Shown here: positions 41,601-50,011 of the stretch, in pieces | Numbering within the stretch: the stretch's first letter is position 1 | How the letters are laid out: each line of letters starts with the position of its first letter | Translations under genes and position numbers: made by a program | The notes under the pieces: model-generated | Told to the model about the DNA's origin: nothing | The model's input: only the letters and a program-made list of their open reading frames with translations | Databases searched by the model: none | Assembly (NCBI RefSeq): GCF_016638705.1 | Contig: NZ_CP067341.1 | Coordinates: forward strand, 747,501 to 811,500 | DNA from: Lysinibacillus agricola | GTDB lineage: Bacteria > Bacillota > Bacilli > Bacillales_A > Planococcaceae | Reading direction: 5' to 3' | DNA length: 64,000 bases

Positions 41601-41867
41601 ACATTCACGTTTTCAGAAAAAATTAACAATGCAACAGCTAATGAAACTGCTTTAAAAGCTGCTGTTAAATTTGCTGTAGATGGTACTACATTTGCTGCAT
41701 TAGAAGATGCTGATACTGTTACTATTTCAGGAAATACTTTAGAAGTAAAATTTGCTACAGCTCTAACTGGTAAAGTTAGCAAAATTCAAATTGCTGCAGC
41801 TGCTTTAAAAGATGAATCTGATAACAAAACAGTAGAAATTAATTCTAATGCAATTGTAGCTGAATAA
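38616..41867 (+). CDS. S-layer protein with three SLH modules
   Basis: The major surface-array protein, 1083 residues. Signal peptide 1-31 (MAKQNKGRKFFAASATAALVAAAIVPAASA, cut after ASA), then three SLH modules (about 32-215; ITRAEAAKIF, LTRSEAAKIL, ITRQEFAVVF) that bind the pyruvylated wall polymer. The rest is a chain of Ig-like/Big-type beta domains, with repeated openers such as TVSKVEALGNKTIRVHFSEPV and APELTKVVRLNDKQLYVQFNEA, forming the lattice. It closely resembles L. sphaericus S-layer proteins. ATG 38616 follows TAGGGAGGAAT; the ATG 21 bases upstream is before that site. Codon use is strongly biased, as in highly expressed genes. Long untranslated leader upstream. Confidence 0.95.
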   Translation: MAKQNKGRKFFAASATAALVAAAIVPAASAATSTIKDFDKVAPYAKEAVQALVDAGVITGDEKGNFNPTNSITRAEAAKIFTGALELEAEGDVDFKDVKKDAWYYDSIAATVEYGIFEGVSATEFAPNKNLTRSEAAKILVEAFELEGEADLKDFADASTVKPWAKSYLEIAVANGVIKGSEVNGKTNLNPNASITRQEFAVVFDRTLELVDATPTVDKIEVVDAKTLNVTLSDGTKETITLEKALEPNKETEVTFTINDVEYKEKVTFVVTTATAVKSVSATNLKQVVVEFDGKVDPATASEEGNYALTGSGSPEVDSVIVAEDGRSVTLNVVDKLENQVEYKLAVNNIKAGDKVINAKDLKFKPLDNTVPTVSKVEALGNKTIRVHFSEPVKPAQTSQFKIDGKTVAGNIQTNLNTVIIKLSSALTDGEHTLTTEGTQDYNNFKTVQADTKFNVVEDKTAPTVTSVVSASFEKVVLKFSEPVEQVFASNIYWMQGGTKKQASSVKQLTDDTFEFTFAGTNKLVYTTDLYVTNVKDYSGNVIDKDTKVQVTPVVDQTRPEVISANINKDNSKQIVIKFTKTLDDKTATKAANYVIKDKDGKVQPISNTVTVKDKKEVTITVLTPLKDNADYTLSVTGVADDTTLTNVMLPYTTTLTIKDVTAPELTKVVRLNDKQLYVQFNEAMATSGDGSVVEAEKYTIKDKSDNNKALKPTSFDITADSKGVILGFNDKLPDANKIDFTVQLVKDLAGNYLDGYKASPAEVKDQVATKITNVTAVETKKVEVEFDNAIQSLNQNDFTISGGYGISYAELSTDGKTATFTLKDELPEDLKKESLKLEVAQKPNTVDILGEKLAEKIQPTKIYDEIKPTVKGDIVAADTTGKKIKITFNEDVKITPTEHVVSDFVVKENTGSETKNVTVKSVTPGDNASEIIVTLENPVVAATISAKDVRFVTDLAEKANTIKDIAETAVELGGADTVAPTVTGQALSTDKTTYTFTFSEKINNATANETALKAAVKFAVDGTTFAALEDADTVTISGNTLEVKFATALTGKVSKIQIAAAALKDESDNKTVEINSNAIVAE

Positions 41868-41924
41868 AATTAAACGAAACGTTACTCTAAAAACTGATTA
41901 GATCAGTGAAATGAGTGGAAATAG

Positions 41925-41967
41925 AAACCCCATGTATTGCATTTTGCAAATTCATGGGGTTTTCTTT
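41925..41967 (+). terminator. Terminator of the S-layer gene
   Basis: AAACCCCATG pairs with CATGGGGTTT, followed by TTCTTTCT. Confidence 0.88.
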
Positions 41968-41999
41968 CTAACTGCAATTTCCAAAAACAGGTGAAAATT

Positions 42000-42480
42000 C
42001 CTGTTCCTTCAAAAAGAGTTTATTGTACGAGTATCTAATCCTTCTGAATCGCTGCTGTGATGAATTACACAAAAGGTATGAAGTTAGGTGAAGCCGTATT
42101 CGGTGGTTTCGGTGCGGGGTTCTTTAAAAGATATCTATAGTTAAGTTAGACGAATCCAAGTAGACATGCTAGTGTATGGTTGCGGAATTAAGATAGGAAC
42201 TCACTATACATCCCTATAGACGAAATGCTATAGTGGCGATCAATGAATTAGATGTTAAATCAGTTGTTCGTATTCCTGGATAGTAGAAACCTAAGGAAAT
42301 TAAAAAGAGGGATGGAAGTAGTGGAACGTTTGATGTCTTGTTAGAAGAGGTCTGTTGTACCAGTGAGGCTAATAAGGCAGTGGATTCGTAAGTGGTGTAG
42401 TTAGCTAGCCATCCGTTTGGACTTGTATGATAATATACTAGAAGGATAAAATTAGTAGTAGCGAAGGAATCCACTTAGTA
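42000..42480 (+). other. Gene-free stretch with faint coding remnants
   Basis: No intact gene. One frame near 42228-42390 reads RNAIVAINELDVKSVVRIPG, two stops, then KPKEIKKRDGSSGTFDVLLEE, which looks like a decayed protein-coding segment. I do not recognise the parent. It ends before a terminator at 42522, which fits a dead gene that kept its terminator. The rest of 41968-43060 shows only the two hairpins listed. Confidence 0.35.
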
Positions 42481-42521
42481 GTATTCAATGAGAAATTTAT
42501 TTCTTTCCATAGTTAAATCCA

Positions 42522-42553
42522 GAGGCAATCATATATGTGATTGCCTCATTTTC
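42522..42553 (+). terminator. Terminator-like hairpin
   Basis: GAGGCAATCA (42522-42531) pairs with TGATTGCCTC (42538-42547), 6-base loop, then ATTTT. No intact gene precedes it. Confidence 0.8.
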
Positions 42554-42703
42554 ATAATCGTAATTTTTATACCGTCTTATTTAATTAGCTCTATTTAAAT
42601 TGATAGTTGTTTTTATCAAATTTAAAAGCTATTAGAATTATTAAAAACCCTATAATTTATTTTTTATTATTTTGAAAAGGATAGAATGACGTAGAATAGA
42701 ATA

Positions 42704-42743
42704 AAAAAAGCCTCTATCAGTCCAAGTAAGAACTAATAGAGGC
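42704..42743 (-). terminator. Terminator on the minus strand, downstream of the stalk-domain pseudogene
   Basis: GCCTCTATCAG (42710-42720) pairs with CTAATAGAGGC (42733-42743, one mismatch). A run of seven T follows on the minus strand. Confidence 0.75.
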
Positions 42744-43060
42744 ACTAACTAAGAAGTAAAGCCGATACTACAACCTGAATACCGATTAAGCTGAATCATC
42801 ATCGGTTTCTTAAAAATTTTGAAGTTCAAAAATAAAAAGAGCGTAAGGAACTGCCTCACCTTCAGCAAGGACTAGGCAAAGATTAACGATTTCATGGGTA
42901 CAGTAAATTTTATAAGGAACGAAACCATAGTCCAAAAATATTGTGTTTTTCAACCAGCGTTGTTAGAGTATTTTTATTTATTAAAACTCAGCAAAAATCA
43001 AATCATAAGCCATTTACATTCATTTTAAGAATTTACGGTTTATGTTCATTTTCGTAGGTA

Positions 43061-43605
43061 TTATTTTAAATGATTTTTATTGATTATTTCCTGTACTGTA
43101 GTTTTAATATTGCGATCATATTTTATACCTTTAAAAGTACCCTTATATGTCTTTTTTAAAGATCCGCTATTTATATCGTATAGTACGATCGTATAATCAT
43201 CTGAAGCCTTATCATTAGTAACAGTTCCATCTAAAAGCATATAGGCATCGTGCGCATTAGCAAATCCTGTACCACCGTTTGATACTCGAACGGTATGTTG
43301 AGAAAAGAAGTCTTGAGTATTATCTAGGTATGAAGTAAAGACAAAATCACTTACAACTTCATGTGAGGAATGGGGTTGATCAAGTTTCTGATAATAACGG
43401 TCTTCCGAAATAAGTTCCAAATTTAGAGTTTGTAGACTCACATAATAGTATCTTTCAGCAAGTTCATATGTAGTAATATAAACTGTTTTTGTTTGACTAT
43501 TCCAGTCAACCTTTGCACCAAGTGTTTCACTAATAAAACGAAGAGGTACAAGGGTTCTACCATTAATACAAGTGAGTGAGTTCTTTGCCGTTCTTTAACA
43601 CCTTG
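43061..43605 (-). pseudogene. Truncated stalk-domain (copper amine oxidase N-terminal-like) gene
   Basis: Read on the minus strand, 43573-43061 gives INGRTLVPLRFISETLGAKVDWNSQTKTVYIT, the characteristic second half of the stalk/copper-amine-oxidase N-terminal domain, then about 130 residues of unrecognised beta-rich sequence to a stop at 43061. There is no start codon before the domain. A stop lies just upstream in this frame, while the adjacent frame carries VLKNGKELTHL, the normal preceding segment, so a frameshift or deletion near 43575 broke the gene and its signal peptide is gone. The four other stalk domains nearby suggest it was a paralog. A GTG at 43441 could only make a fragment. Confidence 0.72.
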
Positions 43606-44055
43606 CAATTATTTCATCCAATCCTTCATTTATGTATCTCAGCCTTTCTATAACGCTTATTGTATTTATTATATAAGTGTTCCTCAAGTATGGTTATTTT
43701 CCTCTGTTAGTACAATTTACCCCCACGATGCTGTAAAAAGCACTACCACCCTTCATCGTTTGTTCTTTGCACACTATACTGATATTAATATCGAAGAAGG
43801 AAAGGGTTCGTCTATAACTGCTCTTTAGCTTTCATGTCCTACTAATTGCTTATCCAAGCAATTCAATTGAACCTAGATCCTAAGATTTAGATGTCATAAT
43901 TTGAGTTATAGTGCTTGACGCTTAGTGTTTATGTAATAAATAACACAATTCTGAACAAAGAGAAGTGAAAAAAGTCTTGTAATATAATTGCAAATAGTTT
44001 TAAAATAGTATGGTAAGGAAAACATTACTATTTATGTGAAGGAGGACGATTAAAT
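43606..44055. other. Gene-free stretch before the first stalk-domain gene
   Basis: Low-GC sequence with no supported gene. A TTGACG box near 43914 is followed at 17 bases by AAATAA, a poor -10. No convincing promoter or structure can be stated. The ribosome site GAAGGAGG at its end belongs to the next gene. Confidence 0.4.
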
Positions 44056-44775
44056 ATGTTTAAATTATTTAATCGTGATAAAACAAAAGGTTTTATCATG
44101 GGCGTTGTATTTGTACTAGTATTAACAGCTAGTCTTGGTACAGCATTAGCAGCAGGCAAAATAGCCAAAATTACGGTTTCAATTGGTGGCATCTCACTGT
44201 ATGTTGATGAGAAGTTAACAATATTAAAAGATGCAAAAGGTAATGTTGTTGAACCTATTGTTTATGATGGTACAACTTATTTACCAATACGCGGAATTTC
44301 AAGTGTTTTTGGTAAGGATATTAAATGGGACAGTAAAAAATCAGCTATTTATATAGGTAAAGAACCATCAGTAGGGCAAATAGATATTGCGAAAGTGCCA
44401 ATGTACGATGGAGGAAGCTTATTGGTAGGGGAAAATGCTACATTTGATTTATTAGATAAAAAAATTCAACCATTCAATCGCTTTGCCTCGTATTCGAATT
44501 TCACCTATATGCTTAATTCAAAATACAGTGCATTGCAAGGAGATCTAGTTGTTCCTTACACATATCTGGGTAGTAAGGATGCAGGAGCAGTAAGATTTTA
44601 TAGTGTTGACCAAAAAGGCAATGAAACATTAATCGAAGAATATTCCCTTGAAGCTGGTGATGAAGCCATTAAAGTAAATGTTAATTTAACGGGTGTGAAT
44701 ATTTTGAAAATCTATACTAATAACAATGGTGCCTATCGCGGTGCCCTATACAACGTAACTTTATCAGGGATTTGA
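44056..44775 (+). CDS. Secreted stalk-domain protein
   Basis: A 239-residue protein with a basic N-terminus and signal peptide (about 10-33, IMGVVFVLVLTASLGTALAAG). Residues about 40-105 form a stalk (copper amine oxidase N-terminal-like) domain with VVEPIVYDGTTYLPIRGISSVFGKDIKWD. The C-terminal ~110 residues (VRFYSVDQKGNETL..., NILKIYTNNNGAYRGALYNVTL) look like a small beta-sandwich, possibly NPCBM-like; that part is tentative. No SLH, sortase or lipobox anchor is visible. The ribosome site is GAAGGAGG. Confidence 0.78.
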   Translation: MFKLFNRDKTKGFIMGVVFVLVLTASLGTALAAGKIAKITVSIGGISLYVDEKLTILKDAKGNVVEPIVYDGTTYLPIRGISSVFGKDIKWDSKKSAIYIGKEPSVGQIDIAKVPMYDGGSLLVGENATFDLLDKKIQPFNRFASYSNFTYMLNSKYSALQGDLVVPYTYLGSKDAGAVRFYSVDQKGNETLIEEYSLEAGDEAIKVNVNLTGVNILKIYTNNNGAYRGALYNVTLSGI

Positions 44776-44841
44776 TATAAGGTGCCGGGCACACCTAATT
44801 GGTGAGATGCTACGAGAATGTTTAATAGTGCTAAGTGAGAG

Positions 44842-44884
44842 AAGTTTGTCGGTGAGAAATCTTCGGCAGGCTTTTCTTTTTTTA
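44842..44884 (+). terminator. Terminator after the stalk-domain gene
   Basis: AAGTTTGTCGGTGA pairs with TCTTCGGCAGGCTT if G-U pairs are allowed; followed by TTCTTTTTTT. Confidence 0.6.
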
Positions 44885-45033
44885 TGTTATAAAAAAAACT
44901 AGGACATTTATAACTTCCTGGCGCATAACCACACGTTGTGGTTATGGGCCATATTACTATATAAATGAAATTATTTTTTGCTCATCACTAAAAGATAGAA
45001 TTATTTTTATTAAAAAGTAGCTATGGTAAGTAA

Positions 45034-45440
45034 GTTGATTGTAGTGGAGACTGGGCGACTCCTCGGGATCAGCGATAGAGGAACGAAGGTTAAAACCATC
45101 ACGTCCTGTGATAACGCCTTCGTGACCAACATCGGTGCTGCTGCCGCTTCGCTTTCGCGCAAAAAACATCTGTTGGCCCGAGACCCTGCAGCGCAGCGGA
45201 TGTTTTCTGTGCGAAAGCGTAGTGCTAACGTAGCGGCAGCAAATGTTTTATCTGTGCGAAAGCGTAGCGACAGCAACAACAAAAGCGGCTCATCGGACGC
45301 CCCCAGGAAGCTTTGCTCTGTGCGACAGCGGCAATGTTTTATCTGTGCGAAAGCGAAGCGACAGCAACAATGTTTTATCTGTGCGAAAGCGAAGCGACAG
45401 CAACAATGCGCCCAGTCGCAACGGAAATCAACCACACGTT
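45034..45440 (+). repeat. Composite MITE-like element, copy D
   Basis: Left inner end GTTGATTGTAGTGGAGACTGG and right inner end CCCAGTCGCAACGGAAATCA. Inside: the GAACGAAGG...GCCTTCGTGACC hairpin module and several ~36-base units with GCGAAAGCG(A/T)AGCG (about 45210-45410). A CACGTTGTGGTTATGGGCC sequence at 44932-44950, like the right outer end of copy B, suggests a second, partial copy just upstream. Short ORFs across it on both strands are not genes. Confidence 0.72.
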
Positions 45441-45564
45441 GGGGTCTAGGCTTACAGTACCTAATTCTACTTTTTTCGATAAGAATGGCACATTTTGGGC
45501 TTTTTTCATGTTAAGATGGTTAATAGAATAATTTAGAAAATTAAAGTAGAAAAAGGAGATAGGG

Positions 45565-47454
45565 ATGTTAAACAAATTAAAAGCTTTATGTATTGTGGCA
45601 GCTGTTTTTCTTGCTTTCATATTGTCTGGACAAACCTCTGCGTCAGCTGCTAGTAACCAAGGAATTCAAATACGAAATAATGTTACGATTAATATCAATG
45701 GAGAAACTATTCAAATCAATGATCCAATTTTAAATAAAGCTGATTTTCTTCTTTTGCCAATGAGAGCTTTGTATGAGGCGATTGGTGCGAGTGTTGACTG
45801 GAACAAGGAAACACTCACTGCGTCATCTTATCGAGATGGCAAGGTTGTTGATTTAACAATTGATTCAATGACAGCCTTAGTAGATGGACAAGAGGTTGCA
45901 ATGGATGTTGCACCACTCATGTATAAGGATAGAACATACATGCCATTGCGCTTTGTTAGTGAAAACTTTGATGGAATTGTCAATTGGGACCCTACTACAC
46001 AAACTGTTGATATCACATTATCAGGGGAGTCCCCAGAGATTCCTCAAGAAGATCCATATATCTTACATGTAAATAATAAGCGTATTGTAATGGATGATCC
46101 AATTATTACGAAACAATCTAGAGCCTATATTCCAGCGGATTATTTATCTGATTATTTAGCGGATTCCGCAGGTAATTGGCTGCCAGATAAATCATTTGAA
46201 TTACAAATTGCTGGCATGAGTCTTGTCTTCAAGGACGGTAGTAATAACGTTTTGATCAACAATGAATCTGTAACAATAGAAGAACAGCCGTTTATTCAAA
46301 AAGGAAAAATGTACGTTCCTATTACTTTTGTTGTCAATACATTGGGCGGAAACCTACGTTATATTAGCGAAAAAAGAGAAATGTATATTTATGTTTATCG
46401 CTATATGTATACAAGTGACTTCCTAGAAAAATCTTTTGGTGCTACATCATATCCTCAACCTGTTCCTTCTGCTCGTTTAGAAGGAGATCGTGATTTGATG
46501 GTCAGTGATAATCCAGAAAATTTAACGCACAGTCTACTACCTAAATCAAATGCTACGCTTGCACAATATGAAGTTAAATCTACTTCACCTACTAATAAGC
46601 ATCGAGTATTTGGCTGGCATTTAAATAAACTTGGAGCAGAAGTAAAGATTGGTATTACGATCGAGAATACTTCAAGCTCTGAAAGTATTAAAGTAAGCAG
46701 TTCTAAAGGTATTACTCAAATGTCAGGAAATAACTGGATAGGTCATGATATTGGGTTATCGATTGCAGATGCAACTTTAAATGGGAAACTACAAAAATCT
46801 GATAGTACAGGTATTGTTATCGCACCAGGAGAAACAAAGGTTATTGAAACATTCGAGTTGTTCCCTGATTATGTCATTGGATTTTTACATGATATAGATA
46901 TCCAAGCTGTTAATGGTGGAAGTGCAGATTATATGATTCGAACAGTATTAACGAAGAGTAATAGTGATTTAACAAAGATCAAAACGGACGCTGTAGCAAT
47001 TGATGAATATGCGAAGCATCCACGAGGTGCTTGGCCGAGTGCTACTATTCTAGCAGAACTTCCAGAATATACAGTAGATACACAAGAGGTAGGTTATAAC
47101 CTCTCAAATGGAAGAACAGATCATTTGCTAACGACAGAAAATTCTCTGTCACAAATCAATGGTGCATTGGGGAATCCAGGTCACTTCGGTATGAACTATA
47201 AGGTATCAATTCCACTTGTAAATGATACAGGAAAGAAAAAAACGATCAAGCTTAAGTTAACTGGTCGAGGTGGCTTATACAGTGGTGCATTGAAGATCAA
47301 TGGCAAAGTGTACTTAGTGCCTTCGTTACGAAATAGCTCAGAATATGTTGAATTGGAATACAAGATGAAGGGTTCATCAGAAAAGCTTGAGTTAGAATTA
47401 ATGCATGCAGGTGGAGTAAATCTGCCAGTAGCTATTTATGTAGAAACAAAATAA
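45565..47454 (+). CDS. Secreted stalk-domain protein, tandem paralog 1
   Basis: A 629-residue secreted protein. Signal peptide about 1-29 (ending SASAAS). Residues about 35-150 hold a stalk domain (LLLPMRALYEAIGASVDWN ... YMPLRFVSENFDGIVNWD); a second related domain lies at about 165-275 (ending MYVPITFVVNTLGGNLRY). The C-terminal ~340 residues are a conserved region not recognised, with HRVFGWHLNKLG, GHDIGLSIADATL, APGETKVIE and LTGRGGLYSGALKINGKVY, predicted beta-rich. No SLH or sortase signal is present. ATG 45565 follows AAGGAGATAGGG. Its promoter region and terminator are shared in sequence with the paralog at 48051. Confidence 0.85.
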   Translation: MLNKLKALCIVAAVFLAFILSGQTSASAASNQGIQIRNNVTININGETIQINDPILNKADFLLLPMRALYEAIGASVDWNKETLTASSYRDGKVVDLTIDSMTALVDGQEVAMDVAPLMYKDRTYMPLRFVSENFDGIVNWDPTTQTVDITLSGESPEIPQEDPYILHVNNKRIVMDDPIITKQSRAYIPADYLSDYLADSAGNWLPDKSFELQIAGMSLVFKDGSNNVLINNESVTIEEQPFIQKGKMYVPITFVVNTLGGNLRYISEKREMYIYVYRYMYTSDFLEKSFGATSYPQPVPSARLEGDRDLMVSDNPENLTHSLLPKSNATLAQYEVKSTSPTNKHRVFGWHLNKLGAEVKIGITIENTSSSESIKVSSSKGITQMSGNNWIGHDIGLSIADATLNGKLQKSDSTGIVIAPGETKVIETFELFPDYVIGFLHDIDIQAVNGGSADYMIRTVLTKSNSDLTKIKTDAVAIDEYAKHPRGAWPSATILAELPEYTVDTQEVGYNLSNGRTDHLLTTENSLSQINGALGNPGHFGMNYKVSIPLVNDTGKKKTIKLKLTGRGGLYSGALKINGKVYLVPSLRNSSEYVELEYKMKGSSEKLELELMHAGGVNLPVAIYVETK

Positions 47455-47464
47455 ATGAAGTCTC

Positions 47465-47506
47465 TGGCACGAATGTGTTTCACAACATCTTCGTGCCAAA
47501 CTTTTA
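47465..47506 (+). terminator. Terminator of tandem paralog 1
   Basis: TGGCACGAA (47465-47473) pairs with TTCGTGCCA (47490-47498), then AACTTTT. Nearly identical to the one after paralog 2. Confidence 0.82.
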
Positions 47507-47523
47507 AATCAAGAAATTTCGTA

Positions 47524-47700
47524 TTAATCAAAAGCCTTATCTAACATCTCCGAAACAAGCGAATACATTGGGCGAGAACCAACCGTATACGTAATGATTT
47601 CACCGATCAATTATGCCGAAGCATAATTGATATACCCCGTAATGTCCGTATACCATTTTTCGTTTGGTGCTTCTGCTTTAAATTGGCGATCTAAATGAAT
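47524..47700 (-). pseudogene. Remnant of an IS3-family transposase
   Basis: The minus strand encodes RQFKAEAPNEKWYTDIT, a short aberrant stretch with a stop, then GEIITYTVGSRPMYSLVSEM plus LDKAFD and stop. This is the DDE integrase core of the IS3/IS150 group around its first catalytic aspartate (WYTDIT). About 15 residues between DITEF and GEI are replaced by a palindrome (47606-47631). No inverted terminal repeats or other parts of the element remain. The rest of 47455-48050 shows nothing else certain. Confidence 0.72.
47606..47631. repeat. Perfect palindrome inside the IS3 remnant
   Basis: ATCAATTATGC, loop CGAA, GCATAATTGAT: 11-base perfect arms with a 4-base loop. It sits exactly where the transposase core is interrupted. 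Confidence 0.75.
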
Positions 47701-48050
47701 TCAATGCGATTTTATCGACTGTTCCTTTGTAAGATTACTATTTTTTTATATGTACAAGGCATTTGCCAGTTTCTAAGATGAGCGCCGAGGTCGAATGATT
47801 GTTAATTCTATGCTTCCATTTCAATGATTCGTATATGGTGAAAACTATAAGAAAAGAATTAATAGACATTCAAGAGATTAAAGAAGAAGCTCATAGGGTC
47901 TTGGAAAATCCTAAGATTTCTATGCATCTTTTGCAGGGATAGAGTTTAGGTTCCAGTACCTAATTCGACTTTTTTCGATACTAATCCCACTTTCTGGTCT
48001 TTTTCATGTTAAGATGGTCTGTAGATTAATGATGGAAAAAGGGGTTTAAG

Positions 48051-49940
48051 ATGTTTAGTAAATTTAAGGCTTCATGTATGATTACCGCAGTTGCTTTGGC
48101 TTCAATATTGCCTGGACAAGCCTCTGCATCTGCTGCTAGTGACAAGATTCACGTGAAAAATAATGTTTCTATTAATATCAATGGTGAGACTCTCAAAGTG
48201 AATGATCCAATTTTAAATAAATCCGATTATCTTTTTTTACCTATGAGAGCTTTGTATGAGGCGGTTGGTGCCAGTGTGGACTGGAAGAAAGAAACACTTA
48301 CTGCGTCAGCCATTCGAAATGACAAGTCAGTTAATTTAACAATAAATTCAAAGACAGCCTTAGTGGATGGACAAAAGGTGCCAATGGTTGTTGCACCATT
48401 TATGTATAAGGATCGCACTTACATGCCATTGCGTTTCGTCAGTGAAAATTTTGGCGGTAACGTGAACTGGAATCCTACTACACAAACTGTTGATATTTCC
48501 TTATCAGGTGAGACGCCAGGGAAACCTCAAGGGGACCCATATATTTTACATATTAATAATCAACGCATTGTGATGGAGGATCCAATTATCGTAAAGCAAT
48601 CGAGATCCTATATTCCGGCTAATTATATATATGAAAATTTAGAAGATTCTTCTGGCATGTTGTTACCTGATCAATCGTTTGAATTGCAAATTGCGGGAAC
48701 GAGCTTTCTTTTCAAGGAAAATAGTAACCAAGTTCTAGTAAATGATGAAGTTGTAATAATGGAAGAAAAACCATTTATGCAAAATGGGAAAATGTATGTT
48801 CCTATTAGTTTTGTAGTCAACGCATTAGGTGGAAATTTACGTTATATCGAAGATAAAAGAGAATTGTACCTTTATGTCTATCAATATATGTATACAAGCT
48901 CCTTCCTTGAAAAATCTTATGGTTCTACGTCAAAGCCTGGGATTGTCCCTTCTGCTCGTTTAGAAGGAGATCGTGATTTGTTGATTAGTGATAATCCAGA
49001 AACGTTAACGCGCAAGCTGATTCCTAAATCTAATGCTACGCTTGCCCAATATCAAGTGAAGGCCACATCAGCTACAAATAAACATCGAATATTTGGCTGG
49101 CATTACAATACGTTAGGGACAGATGTGCAAATCGGTATTACAGTTCAAAATACTTCTAGTACTGAAAGCATCGAAGTAATCGACTCCAAAGGTACTAGCC
49201 AAGAAACGGGAAATAGCTGGGTTGGCCATGATATTGGTTTAACCATTGCTGATGCAACGTTAAATGATAAGTTTAAAAAATCTAGTAGTAAAGGGATTGT
49301 GATCGCACCAGGAGAAACAAAGGTGATCGAATCATATGATTTGCTCAATGACTATATCATTGGATTTTTACATGATCTAGATATTCAAGCTGTCAATGGT
49401 GGGACTCCAGCGTATACGATTCGCACAGTATTAACAAAGGATAATAGTAATTTAACAAGCATTTTATCAGATGCTGTTCCGATTGATGCATCTGCAAAGC
49501 ATCCACGAGGTGCCTGGACGAGCTCTACTATTCTAGCAGATCTTCCTGCTTATACAGTAGATTCACCAGAAGTAGGCTATAACATTTCAAATGGTAGTAC
49601 AGACCATTTGCTAACAACAGAAAATTCACTTTCACAAATCAATGGTGCAATAGGGAATCCTGGTCATTTCGGAATGAACTATAAGGTGTCGCTTCCACTT
49701 GTTAATCAAACTGGAAAGGCAAAAACGATCAAGCTTAAATTGGCTGGCCGAGGTGGCATATATAGTGGTGCAGTAAAGGTCAATGGCAAAGTGTATCTAG
49801 TGCCTACATTGAGAGTAGGTACAGAATATGTTGAATTACCAGATTACAAGATGCAGGGTTCGTCAGAAACGCTTGAATTAGAATTCATGCATGCAGGCGG
49901 AGTAAATCTTCCAGTAGCAATTTATGTAGAAACAAAATAA
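48051..49940 (+). CDS. Secreted stalk-domain protein, tandem paralog 2
   Basis: A 629-residue paralog of the protein at 45565, similar along its whole length. Signal peptide 1-29 (ending SASAAS), stalk domain (LFLPMRALYEAVGASVDWK ... YMPLRFVSENFGGNVNWN), second related domain, and the same uncharacterised C-terminal region (IFGWHYNTLG, GHDIGLTIADATL, LAGRGGIYSGAVKVNGKVY). The 100 bases before the start repeat the paralog's upstream sequence (GTACCTAATTC(G/T)ACTTTTTTCGAT, TTTTTCATGTTAAGATGGT), and the terminators match, so the duplicated block included the regulatory region. Confidence 0.85.
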   Translation: MFSKFKASCMITAVALASILPGQASASAASDKIHVKNNVSININGETLKVNDPILNKSDYLFLPMRALYEAVGASVDWKKETLTASAIRNDKSVNLTINSKTALVDGQKVPMVVAPFMYKDRTYMPLRFVSENFGGNVNWNPTTQTVDISLSGETPGKPQGDPYILHINNQRIVMEDPIIVKQSRSYIPANYIYENLEDSSGMLLPDQSFELQIAGTSFLFKENSNQVLVNDEVVIMEEKPFMQNGKMYVPISFVVNALGGNLRYIEDKRELYLYVYQYMYTSSFLEKSYGSTSKPGIVPSARLEGDRDLLISDNPETLTRKLIPKSNATLAQYQVKATSATNKHRIFGWHYNTLGTDVQIGITVQNTSSTESIEVIDSKGTSQETGNSWVGHDIGLTIADATLNDKFKKSSSKGIVIAPGETKVIESYDLLNDYIIGFLHDLDIQAVNGGTPAYTIRTVLTKDNSNLTSILSDAVPIDASAKHPRGAWTSSTILADLPAYTVDSPEVGYNISNGSTDHLLTTENSLSQINGAIGNPGHFGMNYKVSLPLVNQTGKAKTIKLKLAGRGGIYSGAVKVNGKVYLVPTLRVGTEYVELPDYKMQGSSETLELEFMHAGGVNLPVAIYVETK

Positions 49941-49950
49941 AAGAAGTCCC

Positions 49951-49995
49951 TGGCACGAATGTGTTTCACAACATGACTTCGTGCCATACTTTTTG
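49951..49995 (+). terminator. Terminator of tandem paralog 2
   Basis: TGGCACGAA pairs with TTCGTGCCA (ending 49986), followed by TACTTTTTG. The next gene's ribosome site lies at its edge. Confidence 0.82.
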
Positions 49996-50011
49996 ATTCG
50001 GAGTGAAGAAA

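Noticed and set aside
42214..42474. Minus-strand 86-codon ORF
   Set aside because: No ribosome site or recognisable protein; the plus-strand decay frame explains the region better.
45010..45531. Several short ORFs on both strands between 45010 and 45531
   Set aside because: They lie in composite element copy D and its unit array; no ribosome sites and no conserved protein pattern.
47836..47941. 35-codon ORF starting MVKTIRKELIDIQEI
   Set aside because: No good ribosome site and no family match; too short to support.
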